From Candidatus Puniceispirillum sp. (lineage in GTDB: Bacteria > Pseudomonadota > Alphaproteobacteria > Puniceispirillales > Puniceispirillaceae): 64,000 nucleotides of DNA. The number at the start of each line of letters is the position of its first letter. Positions within the stretch are counted from its first letter, which is position 1. The notes below the pieces were generated by a model that saw only the letters and a list, made by a program, of their open reading frames with translations, did no database searches and was not told where the DNA came from. Positions 17,973 through 27,346 of the stretch are shown here, piece by piece. The position numbers and the translations under genes are program-made. The stretch covers positions 1 to 64,000 of the forward strand of contig JADHOR010000006.1 of the NCBI GenBank assembly GCA_016778895.1. The letters run 5' to 3'.

Positions 17973-19472
17973 ATGAAGGCCGACCGCCACCAAAACCAGA
18001 CCTCATGTTCATTCACCACCGATTCAGACCGTTTGGTGTTTTTGATCATTTTGGCGCTGACGCTTTTTCGGGCCGCTGCGCTGGCGTTCAGCCCGCTTGA
18101 GCTTGGGGTCGATGAGGCACAATATTGGCTGTGGAGCCAGACACCCGATTTCGGCTATTTCACCAAGCCACCACTCATCGCCTGGATCATTGGTGCGTCG
18201 CATTCATTATTCGGCCATGAAATCATGGCGGTGCGCTTGCCGGCTTGCTGGTTACAATTTGCCACCGCGCTGGTGCTTTGGAAAACCGCAGACTGGCTAT
18301 ACGGGCCGCGGGCTGGGCGATTGGCAGCTCTCATCTGGATTAGCCTTCCAGCAGTCGGACTCGGCAGTGTCCTGATCTCGACTGATACGCCGCTATTATT
18401 GTCGGTTGCGCTGGCACTAATGGCCATCGCCGGTTCGGTTCACGGCACCATACCACCAGGGCGCTCGATGGTTTACGCTGGTATCGCACTAGGTGTCGGC
18501 GTGCTTGCCAAATATGCCGCGTTTTATGCCGTCTTGGGGTTAATGCTCATCTGGGCATCGGGTCGACACCAGGCAAACCCCCTGATTAATGGGCGGCATC
18601 TTTTGCTGGCTATTTTCACCTGTCTAATCACTGCAAGCCCGAATCTGTTGTGGAATGCAACGCATGATTTTTCCACCATGCGGCATCTTGGTGACAACGC
18701 GAATCTGGCCAGACAAACAAATGACATTGGCGAAAGCGTTATGTTTCTGATCGGCCAGGCGGCTGTTGCTGGACCAGTGGCGTTTATTCTGATGCTGGGC
18801 AGCCTGAGGGCAGCACGGCATGATCGTAATGCAGGCTGGCTGGCATGGATGGCATTTCCAGTCATTGGCCTAATGAGCCTGCAGGCCTATCTGAGCGAGG
18901 CAAATGCAAACTGGGCGATGGCGGCTTATCCGGCGCTTTCTGTTTGGCTTGCGGGCTGGCTTGCCGGCGGGAGTAATAAAGATAAAACCCCCTCACCAGC
19001 ATGGCGTATTTGGCTTGGGCGCGGCGCCATTGGGATAAATTTTGCAATAACGCTGGGTCTATTGGCGGTAACGATTGCCGGCAGTATGGGGCCTCTGACA
19101 CCAGCATCAGATCCGCTGCGTCGATTGCGCGGCTGGGAGGCGCTGGCGAATGATCTTGAACCTCTGCTTACAACACATCAGGCGAGCCGGATCATCGCCG
19201 ACCGGCGCGCCACAGCCGCACTCCTACATTGGCATTTTTACGATCGCCCCATCACCATCATGCTTCATGACCGCGACGGTGTGCCAAGCAATCATTTCGA
19301 GGCAAATCACAGCTGGCAGCGGAACGCCGGATCGCCAGTTCTGGTGCTGTCAGGCACGGCCACACCACCCGATATGCCATTCATTCAATGGCAAGGCAGC
19401 CCTAGTCTCAGCCGTCACCTTATCAGCGAAAACCGCAGCCGCGATACCTATATTCACAAAGGTATCGAATAG
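17973..19472 (+). CDS. GT39/ArnT-like membrane glycosyltransferase
   Basis: Polytopic inner-membrane glycosyltransferase of the PMT_2/ArnT superfamily (GT-C), 499 residues with about ten hydrophobic spans in the first 390. The first periplasmic loop carries the acidic pair in LGVDEAQYWLWSQ, followed by FTKPPLIAWIIG, both family landmarks; the C-terminal domain is soluble (periplasmic). It would transfer a sugar from an isoprenoid-phosphate donor to lipid A, glycan or protein. AAGGAA precedes the start by five bases. It is divergent from mutA and shows no functional link to its neighbours. Confidence 0.85.
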   Translation: MKADRHQNQTSCSFTTDSDRLVFLIILALTLFRAAALAFSPLELGVDEAQYWLWSQTPDFGYFTKPPLIAWIIGASHSLFGHEIMAVRLPACWLQFATALVLWKTADWLYGPRAGRLAALIWISLPAVGLGSVLISTDTPLLLSVALALMAIAGSVHGTIPPGRSMVYAGIALGVGVLAKYAAFYAVLGLMLIWASGRHQANPLINGRHLLLAIFTCLITASPNLLWNATHDFSTMRHLGDNANLARQTNDIGESVMFLIGQAAVAGPVAFILMLGSLRAARHDRNAGWLAWMAFPVIGLMSLQAYLSEANANWAMAAYPALSVWLAGWLAGGSNKDKTPSPAWRIWLGRGAIGINFAITLGLLAVTIAGSMGPLTPASDPLRRLRGWEALANDLEPLLTTHQASRIIADRRATAALLHWHFYDRPITIMLHDRDGVPSNHFEANHSWQRNAGSPVLVLSGTATPPDMPFIQWQGSPSLSRHLISENRSRDTYIHKGIE

Positions 19473-19485
19473 CGTTTAAAAGCAG

Positions 19486-19917
19486 TTACTCGCTGGTCAT
19501 ACGCTGGCTGGTAATTTTGGCAAAGACCGCCAAAGTTTCAGGACTAACATGATGTTCGACGCCTTCGGCATCCTCTTCGGCAACCGTTTCGGGAACGCCG
19601 ATAGCGACAAGAAAATCACGGACAATACGGTGCCGGTCACGCGCCTGATCGGCAAGACGCTGGCCGTCATCAGTTAAAAAGATCGAGCGGTACGGGCGCG
19701 TATCAACCAGATCCTCACGCTGTAACCGCTGGATTATGGCATTAACCGTGGGGCTAGTCACCCCAAAGCGGGCGGCAAGATCGACAGTTCGCGCCTCGCC
19801 GGTTTTGGCAATCAGCTCCGCAATCATTTCAACATAATCCTCGGCAACTTCGGATTGATGCGCCTTGCGGATTCGATCAAATTTCGCGGCGCTTTCGGTA
19901 ACGGCCTTGGGCGGCAT
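19486..19917 (-). CDS. mntR: Manganese-responsive regulator MntR (DtxR family)
   Basis: Metal-dependent repressor of Mn transport genes, 143 residues. N-terminal winged helix (VDLAARFGVTSPTVNAIIQRLQREDLV) followed by the metal-binding/dimerisation domain with GVPETVAEEDAEGVEHHVS, where the acidic and His residues (E-x-x-x-x-E-x-H-H) form the Mn site. Length and lack of an SH3 domain fit MntR rather than full-size DtxR/IdeR. The start is MPPKAVTES at 19917. No mntH transporter or SOD is adjacent (sodB is 18 kb away). The 262-base gap upstream is AT-rich and shows no clear operator. Confidence 0.9.
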   Translation of the reverse strand: MPPKAVTESAAKFDRIRKAHQSEVAEDYVEMIAELIAKTGEARTVDLAARFGVTSPTVNAIIQRLQREDLVDTRPYRSIFLTDDGQRLADQARDRHRIVRDFLVAIGVPETVAEEDAEGVEHHVSPETLAVFAKITSQRMTSE

Positions 19918-20179
19918 GGCTTAATCCTGTTTTCACTTCGGTATTATATTAAAACATAAAGAAAACCAATAAATTTAGCCATACCAAAATTTTTGAAGTA
20001 TGCTTAAAATTCGACAAACGCGGGCAAACCTGTTCGGCTTTTCGATAGCCTGCAGGGCCCACATCACAGAAATAGCGTGCCGCCATACGGCAATAAGGTT
20101 GCGCCTAATGAGGGCAATGGGATAGAGTGGCAACCGATTTTGAAACTCGTCTACGCCACAAAAACGAAGCGGAACTATC

Positions 20180-20479
20180 ATGGAAAAAGCCACCACAACC
20201 GAGCTTGAAGCAGCCGCATTCAGGCGTCTCGTTGCCCATTTACAGGAACGCACCGACGTACAGAACATCGATATGATGAACCTTGCCGGTTTTTGCCGCA
20301 ACTGCATGTCACGCTGGTATCGTCAGGCCGCCGAGACATCCGGCATTGAAATGACCGATAGCGAAGCACGAAGGCTTGTATACGGCATGGAATATGCGGA
20401 TTGGAAAGCGCAATACCAAACCGAAGCCACGCCAGAGCAAAAACAACAATATGAAAAAATTCATAACCACGATAATTAG
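20180..20479 (+). CDS. DUF1244 family protein
   Basis: Small conserved proteobacterial protein of unknown function, 99 residues. The signature FCRNCMSRWYRQAAE, with a C-x-x-C pair, and YGMEYADWKAQYQTEAT match DUF1244. It is soluble and probably alpha-helical. Only nine bases separate it from the GapR-like gene downstream, which in turn is 42 bases from pyrF, so the three may be one transcript. No function is assigned. Confidence 0.88.
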   Translation: MEKATTTELEAAAFRRLVAHLQERTDVQNIDMMNLAGFCRNCMSRWYRQAAETSGIEMTDSEARRLVYGMEYADWKAQYQTEATPEQKQQYEKIHNHDN

Positions 20480-20488
20480 GATCATTAA

Positions 20489-20740
20489 ATGACCGTCATT
20501 CCGGGATCTGGCGCTGGCGCCGAACAGCTGAGCCAATATATCGAGCGCATTGAACGTCTAGAAGAAGAAAAGCGCGCCTTGATGGCTGATATCAAGGATG
20601 TCTATGCCGAAGCAAAGGCCACTGGGTTTGAACCTAAGATCATGCGCCAAGTCGTGCGGTTGCGGGCGATGGATCGTGACCTGCTAAGCGAGCAGGACGC
20701 GCTTCTCGACACTTATCGTGATGCGTTGGGCCTTCGCTAA
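20489..20740 (+). CDS. DUF2312 (GapR-like) nucleoid-associated protein
   Basis: Small coiled-coil DNA-binding protein of the DUF2312 family, 83 residues. The core from LSQYIERIERLEEEKRAL to AKATGFEPKIMRQVVRLR matches GapR of Caulobacter, a tetramer that clamps overtwisted AT-rich DNA ahead of replication forks and polymerases. Basic residues in the second helix (K, R, R, R) would line the DNA channel. Function by homology; the family can be multi-copy in Alphaproteobacteria and not all copies are GapR. Confidence 0.9.
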   Translation: MTVIPGSGAGAEQLSQYIERIERLEEEKRALMADIKDVYAEAKATGFEPKIMRQVVRLRAMDRDLLSEQDALLDTYRDALGLR

Positions 20741-20782
20741 ACCCGAAGACACCTGTAGCTAATCCAAGCGGAGCCTGATCAA

Positions 20783-21685
20783 ATGAGCCATTTTGGTGAC
20801 CGTTTAACCCAAGCAAATCGCCAAACTGGCACCACGCTTTGTATGGGCATAGACCCCCATTTTAGCATGATTCCGGCGTTGTTTGGTGCGTCGCAGGATG
20901 GCGAATTAAGCGACGCTGCGATCCGTGTGATTGATGATTTCTCGATGGCCTGTCTGGAACAGGCGATCGGTACCGTTGCCGCAATCAAACCGCAAACCGC
21001 TTTTTTTGAGCAGCACGGGCCTGCGGGAATGCAAATCCTGCAAAATCTTGGCCGCGCCGCTATTGATGCTGGTTTACTGGTCATCATGGATGCCAAACGC
21101 GGCGATATCGGCAGCACCTCCTCGGCCTATGCAGCTGGCTGGATTGGTCATGATGCGCCATTCCCAAGCGATGCGCTGACCATCAACCCCTGGCTGGGCA
21201 TCGACACGTTGGAGCCATTTCTTGACCGCGCCGACGCTACCGGTAGCGGCCTGTTCATTTTGAACCGCACCAGCAATCCGGGTGCCGGGGATTTACAAGA
21301 TCAGATTGTTAACGGCCAGCCACTTTATCAACATCTGGCTGGCTTGCTGGCACCGCTTACGGCATCGCGTCAGGGAAAAGACGGCATTTCATCGCTTGGT
21401 ATCGTGGCTGGCGCCACTTGGCCCGAAGAAGCCCAAGCCCTGCGCGCGGCCCTACCCCAAGCGCCTTTTCTTATTCCCGGTTTTGGCGCACAAGGCGCTG
21501 GACCCGAAAAAGCGACCAGCGGCCTGATTCGGGGCCAGCATGGATGGGAAGGCGGGCTTATCAACAGCACACGCAGCCTTATCTTTCCGCAAAATGCTAC
21601 CGCCGCTGGCACATTGGACGACTGGCGCGATGCAATCGCCGAGACCATCACGCAAAATAAAGTCGCTCTGAACAGCGTGTTCTAA
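20783..21685 (+). CDS. pyrF: Orotidine 5'-phosphate decarboxylase (type 2)
   Basis: Decarboxylates OMP to UMP, the last step of pyrimidine synthesis. The catalytic motif VIMDAKRGDIGSTSSAYA (D-x-K-x-x-D) near residue 110 is that of the longer type-2 subgroup (about 270-300 residues), which is distinct from the 230-residue E. coli PyrF; here 300. Substrate contacts AIKPQTAFFE and the phosphate-binding tail LIPGFGAQGAGP and GLINSTRSLI are present. It follows the GapR-like gene by 42 bases. The start at 20783 has GGAG about 10 bases upstream. Confidence 0.95.
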   Translation: MSHFGDRLTQANRQTGTTLCMGIDPHFSMIPALFGASQDGELSDAAIRVIDDFSMACLEQAIGTVAAIKPQTAFFEQHGPAGMQILQNLGRAAIDAGLLVIMDAKRGDIGSTSSAYAAGWIGHDAPFPSDALTINPWLGIDTLEPFLDRADATGSGLFILNRTSNPGAGDLQDQIVNGQPLYQHLAGLLAPLTASRQGKDGISSLGIVAGATWPEEAQALRAALPQAPFLIPGFGAQGAGPEKATSGLIRGQHGWEGGLINSTRSLIFPQNATAAGTLDDWRDAIAETITQNKVALNSVF

Positions 21686-22109
21686 TGTCCCTATCGCGCA
21701 AAAGGGTAAAAACCAGCTCATAAGCAACGCTGGCCAATGGCCAAAAGCACCTGACAATAGTCACGGTATTTTGAAAAGTATTTTTGGATTCACCCCTGGC
21801 GTTAGTTATTAATGCTCCTCTTGCTGATTTATGTTCACAAGTTATATGAAAAAAAGAGTGTTATCTAAGAACACAAGTTGACTGACTATGCGGGAACACT
21901 GATTCTGGTTGTGTATCCTTTCGATTGCAAATAAGATTTTTGTTATAGCGCAGACAATGAAACGGCTAGATCAACAGCTTAGGGCAATGTCTCGTCACTT
22001 GCGTACCCTAACTTTAACTCAGAACCCTATCCTGAGCGACTTTGACTTGCGGTAAACTTGGTCGAAATGCGCGCACCTTTGGCGCTAATGTAAAAAGGGC
22101 AGGCTTTCT
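21686..22109. other. 424-base intergenic region
   Basis: AT-rich and non-coding as far as I can see. It holds a short inverted pair (TGGCCA-AT-TGGCCA-like, near 21732-21745) and a GTGTT/AACAC stem near 21860-21876, but neither has a T-tract. It contains the promoter of the MFS gene and the end of the pyrF transcript; I cannot place either. No RNA gene was recognised. Confidence 0.5.
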
Positions 22110-23315
22110 ATGTCATCGTCAAATCCCCAATATCGTTGGGTTATGATTCTGCTTTTTGCTTCTGCTTTAGTGTCAGTCACTTTTGGAGTCAGGCAAGCGT
22201 TTGGGCTATTCCTTATTCCAATTTCGAGTGAGTTCGATGGCGGGGTGCAACTTTTTTCTTTAGCTATCGCGCTGCAGAATCTCATTTGGGGCCTTTCATC
22301 ACCACTATTTGGCGCTGCAGCTGACAGGTTTGGCGCCTGGCGGGTCGCGGCCTTTGGCGTGCTAATCTATGCTGCAGGTCTGTTATGCATGGCTTCTTTT
22401 GTGACAGAAGCCGGTATATTTTTCGGGCAAGCCATGATTGGCATTGGACTGGGCAGCGCAGGCATTTCTATCGCTGTTGGCGCAGTTGCACGCGCCGCAC
22501 CACCAGAAAAGCGCTCGCTCGCAATGGGTTTAGTCACCAGTTTTGGCTCATTTGGCCAATTTGCACTCGTCCCTGTTGCTCAAATTTTAATGAGCCAACA
22601 TGGTTGGCAGTTTGCGATGATTATTCTGTCCGCAATTGTAGCGTCCATGATTGCGGTCACACTTGGGATGCGGGTACCGGCCGGCGGCGCCCGCCCACTT
22701 GAAGGGGTTGTTCAGACTGCCGGTAGTGCACTTCGCCAAGCGGTCAGTAGCCGCGATTATATTTTGCTAACCACTGGATTTTTTGTTTGTGGTTTGCAGC
22801 TAGTGTTTATCACCACCCACCTGCCGAGCTATCTAAAGGACTCGGGGCTAACGGCAGATATTGCTAGCTGGTCATTAGCCTTAATTGGCTTGTTCAACAT
22901 TATTGGCGCTTTTGTTTGCGGCTGGCTCGGCGGCTTTATGTCAAAGAAGAAAACCCTTGCCATTGTTTACCTGCTTCGCAGCCTGATTATTACTGCCTTT
23001 ATCACGTTACCTCCAAGCCCCACTTTGGCGTTATTTTTTGGCGCGGCAATGGGGCTCTTATGGCTTGGTACGATCCCACTAACCAGCGGTCTGATAGTTG
23101 CGTTTTTTGGGCCCCGCCACCTTAGTATGCTTTATGGTTTGGTGTTTCTATCGCATCAAATCGGCTCGTTCGTTGGAGCATGGTTGGGTGGCGTCTGGTA
23201 CGATATGTTTGGCAATTACGAGGCGATGTGGTGGCTGAATGCTGGCGCCGGCCTATTTGCCTTTGCGGTGAATTGGGCGATCAGAGAACCAACGCCTGCA
23301 CCCGTACCGGCCTAA
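22110..23315 (+). CDS. MFS transporter (monocarboxylate/OFA-like)
   Basis: Twelve-span major facilitator superfamily carrier, 401 residues. The loop between spans 2 and 3 reads GAAADRFGAWRVA, the MFS motif A (G-x-x-x-D-R-x-G). The N-terminal half resembles oxalate:formate and monocarboxylate carriers (FGVRQAFGLFLIPI) and the loop 8-9 has GWLGGFMSKKK. The charged tail is short. Substrate unknown, probably a small carboxylate. AGGGCAGG lies upstream of the ATG. It stands alone after a long intergenic region. Confidence 0.85.
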   Translation: MSSSNPQYRWVMILLFASALVSVTFGVRQAFGLFLIPISSEFDGGVQLFSLAIALQNLIWGLSSPLFGAAADRFGAWRVAAFGVLIYAAGLLCMASFVTEAGIFFGQAMIGIGLGSAGISIAVGAVARAAPPEKRSLAMGLVTSFGSFGQFALVPVAQILMSQHGWQFAMIILSAIVASMIAVTLGMRVPAGGARPLEGVVQTAGSALRQAVSSRDYILLTTGFFVCGLQLVFITTHLPSYLKDSGLTADIASWSLALIGLFNIIGAFVCGWLGGFMSKKKTLAIVYLLRSLIITAFITLPPSPTLALFFGAAMGLLWLGTIPLTSGLIVAFFGPRHLSMLYGLVFLSHQIGSFVGAWLGGVWYDMFGNYEAMWWLNAGAGLFAFAVNWAIREPTPAPVPA

Positions 23316-23358
23316 TCGCCTCGCCCACAAAATAGCCGGCCAAATCAGGGCTGTTAGC

Positions 23359-24312
23359 TTACTCCTGCTCGCCTAGCCAGCGTTCGGCATCAAGCGCCGC
23401 CATACATCCCATACCAGCCGCAGTTACTGCCTGCCGGTAGATTTTATCAACACAGTCACCAGCGGCGAACACCCCATCAACCGAAGTGCGCGTGCCGCCA
23501 GCCTCGGCAATGATATAGCCCTCATCATCAAGCGCGACCGCACCAGAAAAAGCTTTCGTCGCCGGATCGTGACCAATGGCGACAAACATACCATGAACTG
23601 GAATATCCTTTTCAGCCTCGCCAATGGTTGAGGCCAGCCGCAATCCAGTAACACCAGATTCATCACCAATCACCTCGGCAACCGAACGGTTCCATTCAAC
23701 CGTGATGTTCTCTTTTTTCAGCAGGCGATCTTGCATAATCTGTTCGGCACGAAGCGTATCACGCCGATGCACTAGCGTTACCGACCGGCAGATATTGGCA
23801 AGATACAACGCTTCTTCAACCGCAGTGTTACCGCCACCAATAACCGCGACATCCCGCTCTTTGTAAAAAAACCCGTCACAGGTTGCACAGGCTGAAACAC
23901 CGCGCCCATTAAAAGCTGCCTCGGATTCAAGACCAAGCCAGCGCGCCTGTGCACCGGTTGCCAGAATAATTGTATCTGCCGTCATCACCTTACCGGAGTC
24001 GAATGTCACGGTAAATGGGCGCTCCGATGTATCGAGGCTGGTAACCAGATCATAAATCACCCGCGCACCAACATTTTCGGCCTGCGCCTGCATTTCGGTC
24101 ATTAGCCACGGCCCTTGAATCACCTGGGCAAAGCCGGGATAATTCTCGACATCCGTGGTGATGGTCATCTGGCCACCCGGCTGCAAACCAGCAATGATAA
24201 CCGGCGATAAATTCGCCCGCGCGGTATAGATGCCTGCGGTCAACCCGGCCGCACCAGCACCAATAATAATAACATGTTCATGCTGGTTAGCGTCGGCGGC
24301 GTGATCGGTCAT
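23359..24312 (-). CDS. trxB: Thioredoxin-disulfide reductase
   Basis: NADPH-dependent FAD flavoenzyme that reduces thioredoxin, 317 residues. FAD-binding GAGAAGLTAGIYTARA near the N-terminus, redox-active C-A-T-C in GVSACATCDGFFYK, NADPH-binding VIGGGNTAVEEALYL and the C-terminal FAD contact GVFAAGDCVDKIYRQAVTAAG are all present and in order. Length and motifs match low-molecular-weight TrxB. The start is the ATG at 24312. It is divergent from the M23 peptidase gene. Confidence 0.97.
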   Translation of the reverse strand: MTDHAADANQHEHVIIIGAGAAGLTAGIYTARANLSPVIIAGLQPGGQMTITTDVENYPGFAQVIQGPWLMTEMQAQAENVGARVIYDLVTSLDTSERPFTVTFDSGKVMTADTIILATGAQARWLGLESEAAFNGRGVSACATCDGFFYKERDVAVIGGGNTAVEEALYLANICRSVTLVHRRDTLRAEQIMQDRLLKKENITVEWNRSVAEVIGDESGVTGLRLASTIGEAEKDIPVHGMFVAIGHDPATKAFSGAVALDDEGYIIAEAGGTRTSVDGVFAAGDCVDKIYRQAVTAAGMGCMAALDAERWLGEQE

Positions 24313-24453
24313 GGTTTACGGCTCTTTCCTGATGAGGCGTTCGGCATTATTTTAATCGTCAATAGCTGAATCTTTATGATCTATGTTGGGAATAACACCC
24401 AATAACTAGTGTTTTCAAGTGTCATTTACACAACATCATGTTAGCCTCTGCCC

Positions 24454-25335
24454 ATGAAACTGCCTAGTCAAATTGCCCGATTTATGTCGTTTTGCCGCAC
24501 TCATTTCCTCGCCATATTGGTTTTGGCAATGACTAACGCTGCCGCCAGCCCGCTGCGGGCGCAAAACATCGATGGTGCCGAAATCCTGTCAGGAACAGCA
24601 ATTGAAGGCGGCTTGATTATTGCCCGCACCAATCCGGCAAATCGGATTCTGCTGGATGATAATGCGATTGAAATAGCTGAGAACGGCGTTTTTGTTATCG
24701 GTTTTCACCGCGATTCAGACGTGCCGGTTAGCCTCCGCATTATCGGCCCCGACGGCACTATGATGATCAGCAATCTGACGCCACACCAGCGGGACTATAA
24801 CATCCAGCGGATTGACGGGCTAAACCAGACAATGGTGACACCGCCCGCAAACGTGCTGGCGCGGATCAAGGCTGACGGCAAGGCAGTTCGCGCAGCCCGT
24901 GAGCAGGAGACCCCACTTGGAGATTTCTGGCGCGGCTTTGACTGGCCTGCGCGCGGCCGGATTTCCGGCGTTTATGGCAGCCAGAGAATTCTTAATGGTA
25001 AGTCGCGTCAGCCGCATTACGGCATTGATATCGCCGCGCCGCGCGGCACGCCAGTTCGAGCTCCGGCAAGTGGAAAAGTAACGCTGGTCAAGGATTTATA
25101 TTTCTCCGGCTGGACGATCGTCATTGCTCATGGGCTTGGTGTCAATTCCAGCTTTCTGCATCTTGACCAGGTCGATGTCAAAGCTGGCATGATGATCAAA
25201 CGCGGTGATCTGATTGGCACGATCGGTGCGACCGGCCGCGCAACTGGCCCGCATCTTGACTGGCGTATTGACTGGCAGGGACGGCGCATTGATCCCGGCC
25301 TGCTGGTCAGCCCGATGCCCAATCCGGCGTCTTGA
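24454..25335 (+). CDS. Secreted M23-family (LytM) peptidase
   Basis: Cell-wall peptidase-like protein, 293 residues. An N-terminal signal segment (FLAILVLAMTNAAASPLRA) leads into a beta-rich domain (about 40-130) and a LytM domain (about 175-290). The metal motif HYGIDIAAPRGTPV (H-x-x-x-D) is present, as is SSFLHLDQ. The second motif reads GPHLDWRI, with Asp where the canonical H-x-H has its second His. This H-L-D form is common in one alphaproteobacterial clade, so the protein may still bind metal or may act as an amidase activator. It faces trxB; the next gene starts 55 bases on. Confidence 0.86.
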   Translation: MKLPSQIARFMSFCRTHFLAILVLAMTNAAASPLRAQNIDGAEILSGTAIEGGLIIARTNPANRILLDDNAIEIAENGVFVIGFHRDSDVPVSLRIIGPDGTMMISNLTPHQRDYNIQRIDGLNQTMVTPPANVLARIKADGKAVRAAREQETPLGDFWRGFDWPARGRISGVYGSQRILNGKSRQPHYGIDIAAPRGTPVRAPASGKVTLVKDLYFSGWTIVIAHGLGVNSSFLHLDQVDVKAGMMIKRGDLIGTIGATGRATGPHLDWRIDWQGRRIDPGLLVSPMPNPAS

Positions 25336-25390
25336 GTGTTTGCGTCATAAATATTGGCGTACTGCAGAAAGTGACCAGAAAGAGATATTC

Positions 25391-26239
25391 ATGAAAACCG
25401 CATTTATTTTTGGTCTTGGCTATGTTGGGGTTCCGCTGGCACATGCGCTTGCCGATCAGGGTTGGCACATCCGCGGCACGACCCGCACCCCTTCTAGACT
25501 TGCGGCCAAGGCTGATTTGGGCTGGCAGATTATGCAGTTTGAGTCTGGGCAGCCCCTAGCTGACCCGAAAGGTGCCTTTGCCGATGTTGATGCCATTATT
25601 AGCACGATCACCGCAATTGGCGGCTCGGATCCAGTGCTGGATTTACATGGCAATGATCTGGCGCATTTTGCTGGCTGGAGTGGCTATGTTTCAGCAACTT
25701 CGGTCTATCCTGATATGCCGGAAGCTATCTGTTACGAAGATACGCCGGTTGCACCAGCCACCAAACGCGGCAAGGCTCGTGTGATCGCCGAAGCACGGTG
25801 GCAACAGGCATTTGGCACCGAAATTTTCCGCGCAGCAGGTATTTACGGCCCCGGACGCAGCCCGTTCGATGCGCTGCGCGATGGTACAGCCCGCATTATT
25901 GAACGTGAAGGACAGGTGTTTAACCGCATTCATGTTGACGATATTTGCCGGATTATTATCGCTGCAATGGCAAAGCCGCGACCGGCACGGATTATCAATC
26001 TTGCCGATCACAAACCGGCACCCCAAGGCGATGTTGTACGCCATGCAGCCGCGTTAATCGGGTTAAATCCGCCACTGCCGCAAAAGCTAGAAGATGCCAA
26101 TCTGTCACCGATGGCAAAGAGCTTTTACGTGTCGCGGCGGCGCGTTGGCTCAAAAGTTATCAAGCCCGAATTAGGGCTAGAGCTACTTTATCCCGATTAT
26201 GAAACCGGCCTTGCGGCGATTTTGGCGGCAGGCGGTTAG
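25391..26239 (+). CDS. NAD(P)-dependent SDR protein (YeeZ-like)
   Basis: Atypical/extended SDR protein, about 282 residues. The N-terminal nucleotide motif FIFGLGYVGVPLA (G-x-G-x-x-G) is clear; SATSVYPD marks the Tyr region and AAGIYGPGRSPFDALR and NRIHVDDICRIIIAAM match the YeeZ/SDR_a8 group. The canonical Y-x-x-x-K is not seen, so catalysis is uncertain. The start is ATG at 25391 with AGAGA before it; the frame is open upstream through the peptidase stop region but that part is not protein-like. Function unknown. Confidence 0.78.
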   Translation: MKTAFIFGLGYVGVPLAHALADQGWHIRGTTRTPSRLAAKADLGWQIMQFESGQPLADPKGAFADVDAIISTITAIGGSDPVLDLHGNDLAHFAGWSGYVSATSVYPDMPEAICYEDTPVAPATKRGKARVIAEARWQQAFGTEIFRAAGIYGPGRSPFDALRDGTARIIEREGQVFNRIHVDDICRIIIAAMAKPRPARIINLADHKPAPQGDVVRHAAALIGLNPPLPQKLEDANLSPMAKSFYVSRRRVGSKVIKPELGLELLYPDYETGLAAILAAGG

Positions 26240-26246
26240 GCGCCCA

Positions 26247-27308
26247 TCAGCCAATCGAAGGATCTAGCGATCCGCTGGCATAGCGCTCTGCCATTGCCGA
26301 CATTGATACGGGCCGAATACGCGCGGCATTACCGGCTGTTCCAAACCGCTCAAACCGATCAGCACAAAGATTTTCCATTGCATCCATTGCAGGCTTCAGG
26401 AATTTACGCGGATCAAACTCTGCTTTATTTTCATTGGCAATCTTGCGGATCACACCAAGCATCGCAAGGCGGCAATCAGTGTCGATATTCACCTTGCGAA
26501 CACCATGTTTAATACCGCGTTCAATCTCTTCAAGCGGTACACCCCAAGTTTGTGGCATCTCACCGCCATGCGCGTTGAACACATCTTGTAACTCTTGCGG
26601 CACACTGGATGAACCATGCATTACAAGATGGATATTTGGCAGGCGCCGGTTGATTTCTACAACCACATTCATTGCCAGAATTTCGCCATCCGGCTTGCGG
26701 GTAAATTTATAGGCGCCATGGCTCGTGCCCATCGCAATGGCCAGCGCGTCAACTTTCGTGTCCTTGACAAATTCTACCGCCTGATCGGGATCGGTCAGCA
26801 ATTGATCTTCCGATAATTTACCGGTTGCACCATGCCCGTCTTCCTGTTCTCCCTCGCCTGTTTCCAGCGAGCCCAGAACACCTAGCTCTCCCTCAACCGA
26901 CACGCCAGCATGATGCGCCATTTCGGTAACCCGACGGGTGATATCAAGATTATATTCGTAAGAGGCGGGGGTCGCAGCATCGGCCTCTAGGGAGCCATCC
27001 ATCATCACCGATGTGAAACCATATTGAATCGCCGTCATACAGGTAGCTTCGTTATTGCCATGATCCTGATGCATACAGACCGGGATATGCGGGTACATTT
27101 CGGCGAGTGCCTTCACCATCGCTTGCAGCATGACATCACCTGCATAATTACGCGCTCCGCGGCTAGCCTGAATAATTACCGGCGCATCAACCCGGTCAGC
27201 TGCCTTCAAAATGGCGAGACCCTGTTCCATATTATTGATATTGAAAGCTGGGACGCCGTAGCCATGCTCGGCAGCGTCATCAAGAAGTTGGCGAAGTGAA
27301 ATCAGCAT
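26247..27308 (-). CDS. fba: Fructose-bisphosphate aldolase, class II
   Basis: Zn-dependent aldolase cleaving or forming fructose 1,6-bisphosphate, 353 residues. [11 protein letters not shown] near the N-terminus, [15 protein letters not shown] (Zn His and catalytic Asp), [30 protein letters not shown] (long loop of the Calvin-type subgroup), [13 protein letters not shown] and [10 protein letters not shown] (Zn His) are in order. It belongs to the class IIA form often called cbbA/fbaA. Fbp follows 38 bases upstream on the same strand, so an fbp-fba unit is likely, which suits a gluconeogenic cell. Confidence 0.96.
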   Translation of the reverse strand: MLISLRQLLDDAAEHGYGVPAFNINNMEQGLAILKAADRVDAPVIIQASRGARNYAGDVMLQAMVKALAEMYPHIPVCMHQDHGNNEATCMTAIQYGFTSVMMDGSLEADAATPASYEYNLDITRRVTEMAHHAGVSVEGELGVLGSLETGEGEQEDGHGATGKLSEDQLLTDPDQAVEFVKDTKVDALAIAMGTSHGAYKFTRKPDGEILAMNVVVEINRRLPNIHLVMHGSSSVPQELQDVFNAHGGEMPQTWGVPLEEIERGIKHGVRKVNIDTDCRLAMLGVIRKIANENKAEFDPRKFLKPAMDAMENLCADRFERFGTAGNAARIRPVSMSAMAERYASGSLDPSIG

Positions 27309-27346
27309 ATGATTATCCTATGTCAAAGCAAAATTCTGATGGTTAG

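Noticed and set aside
21686-22109. Riboswitch or small RNA before the MFS gene
   Set aside because: Only short weak stems; no known riboswitch core recognised.
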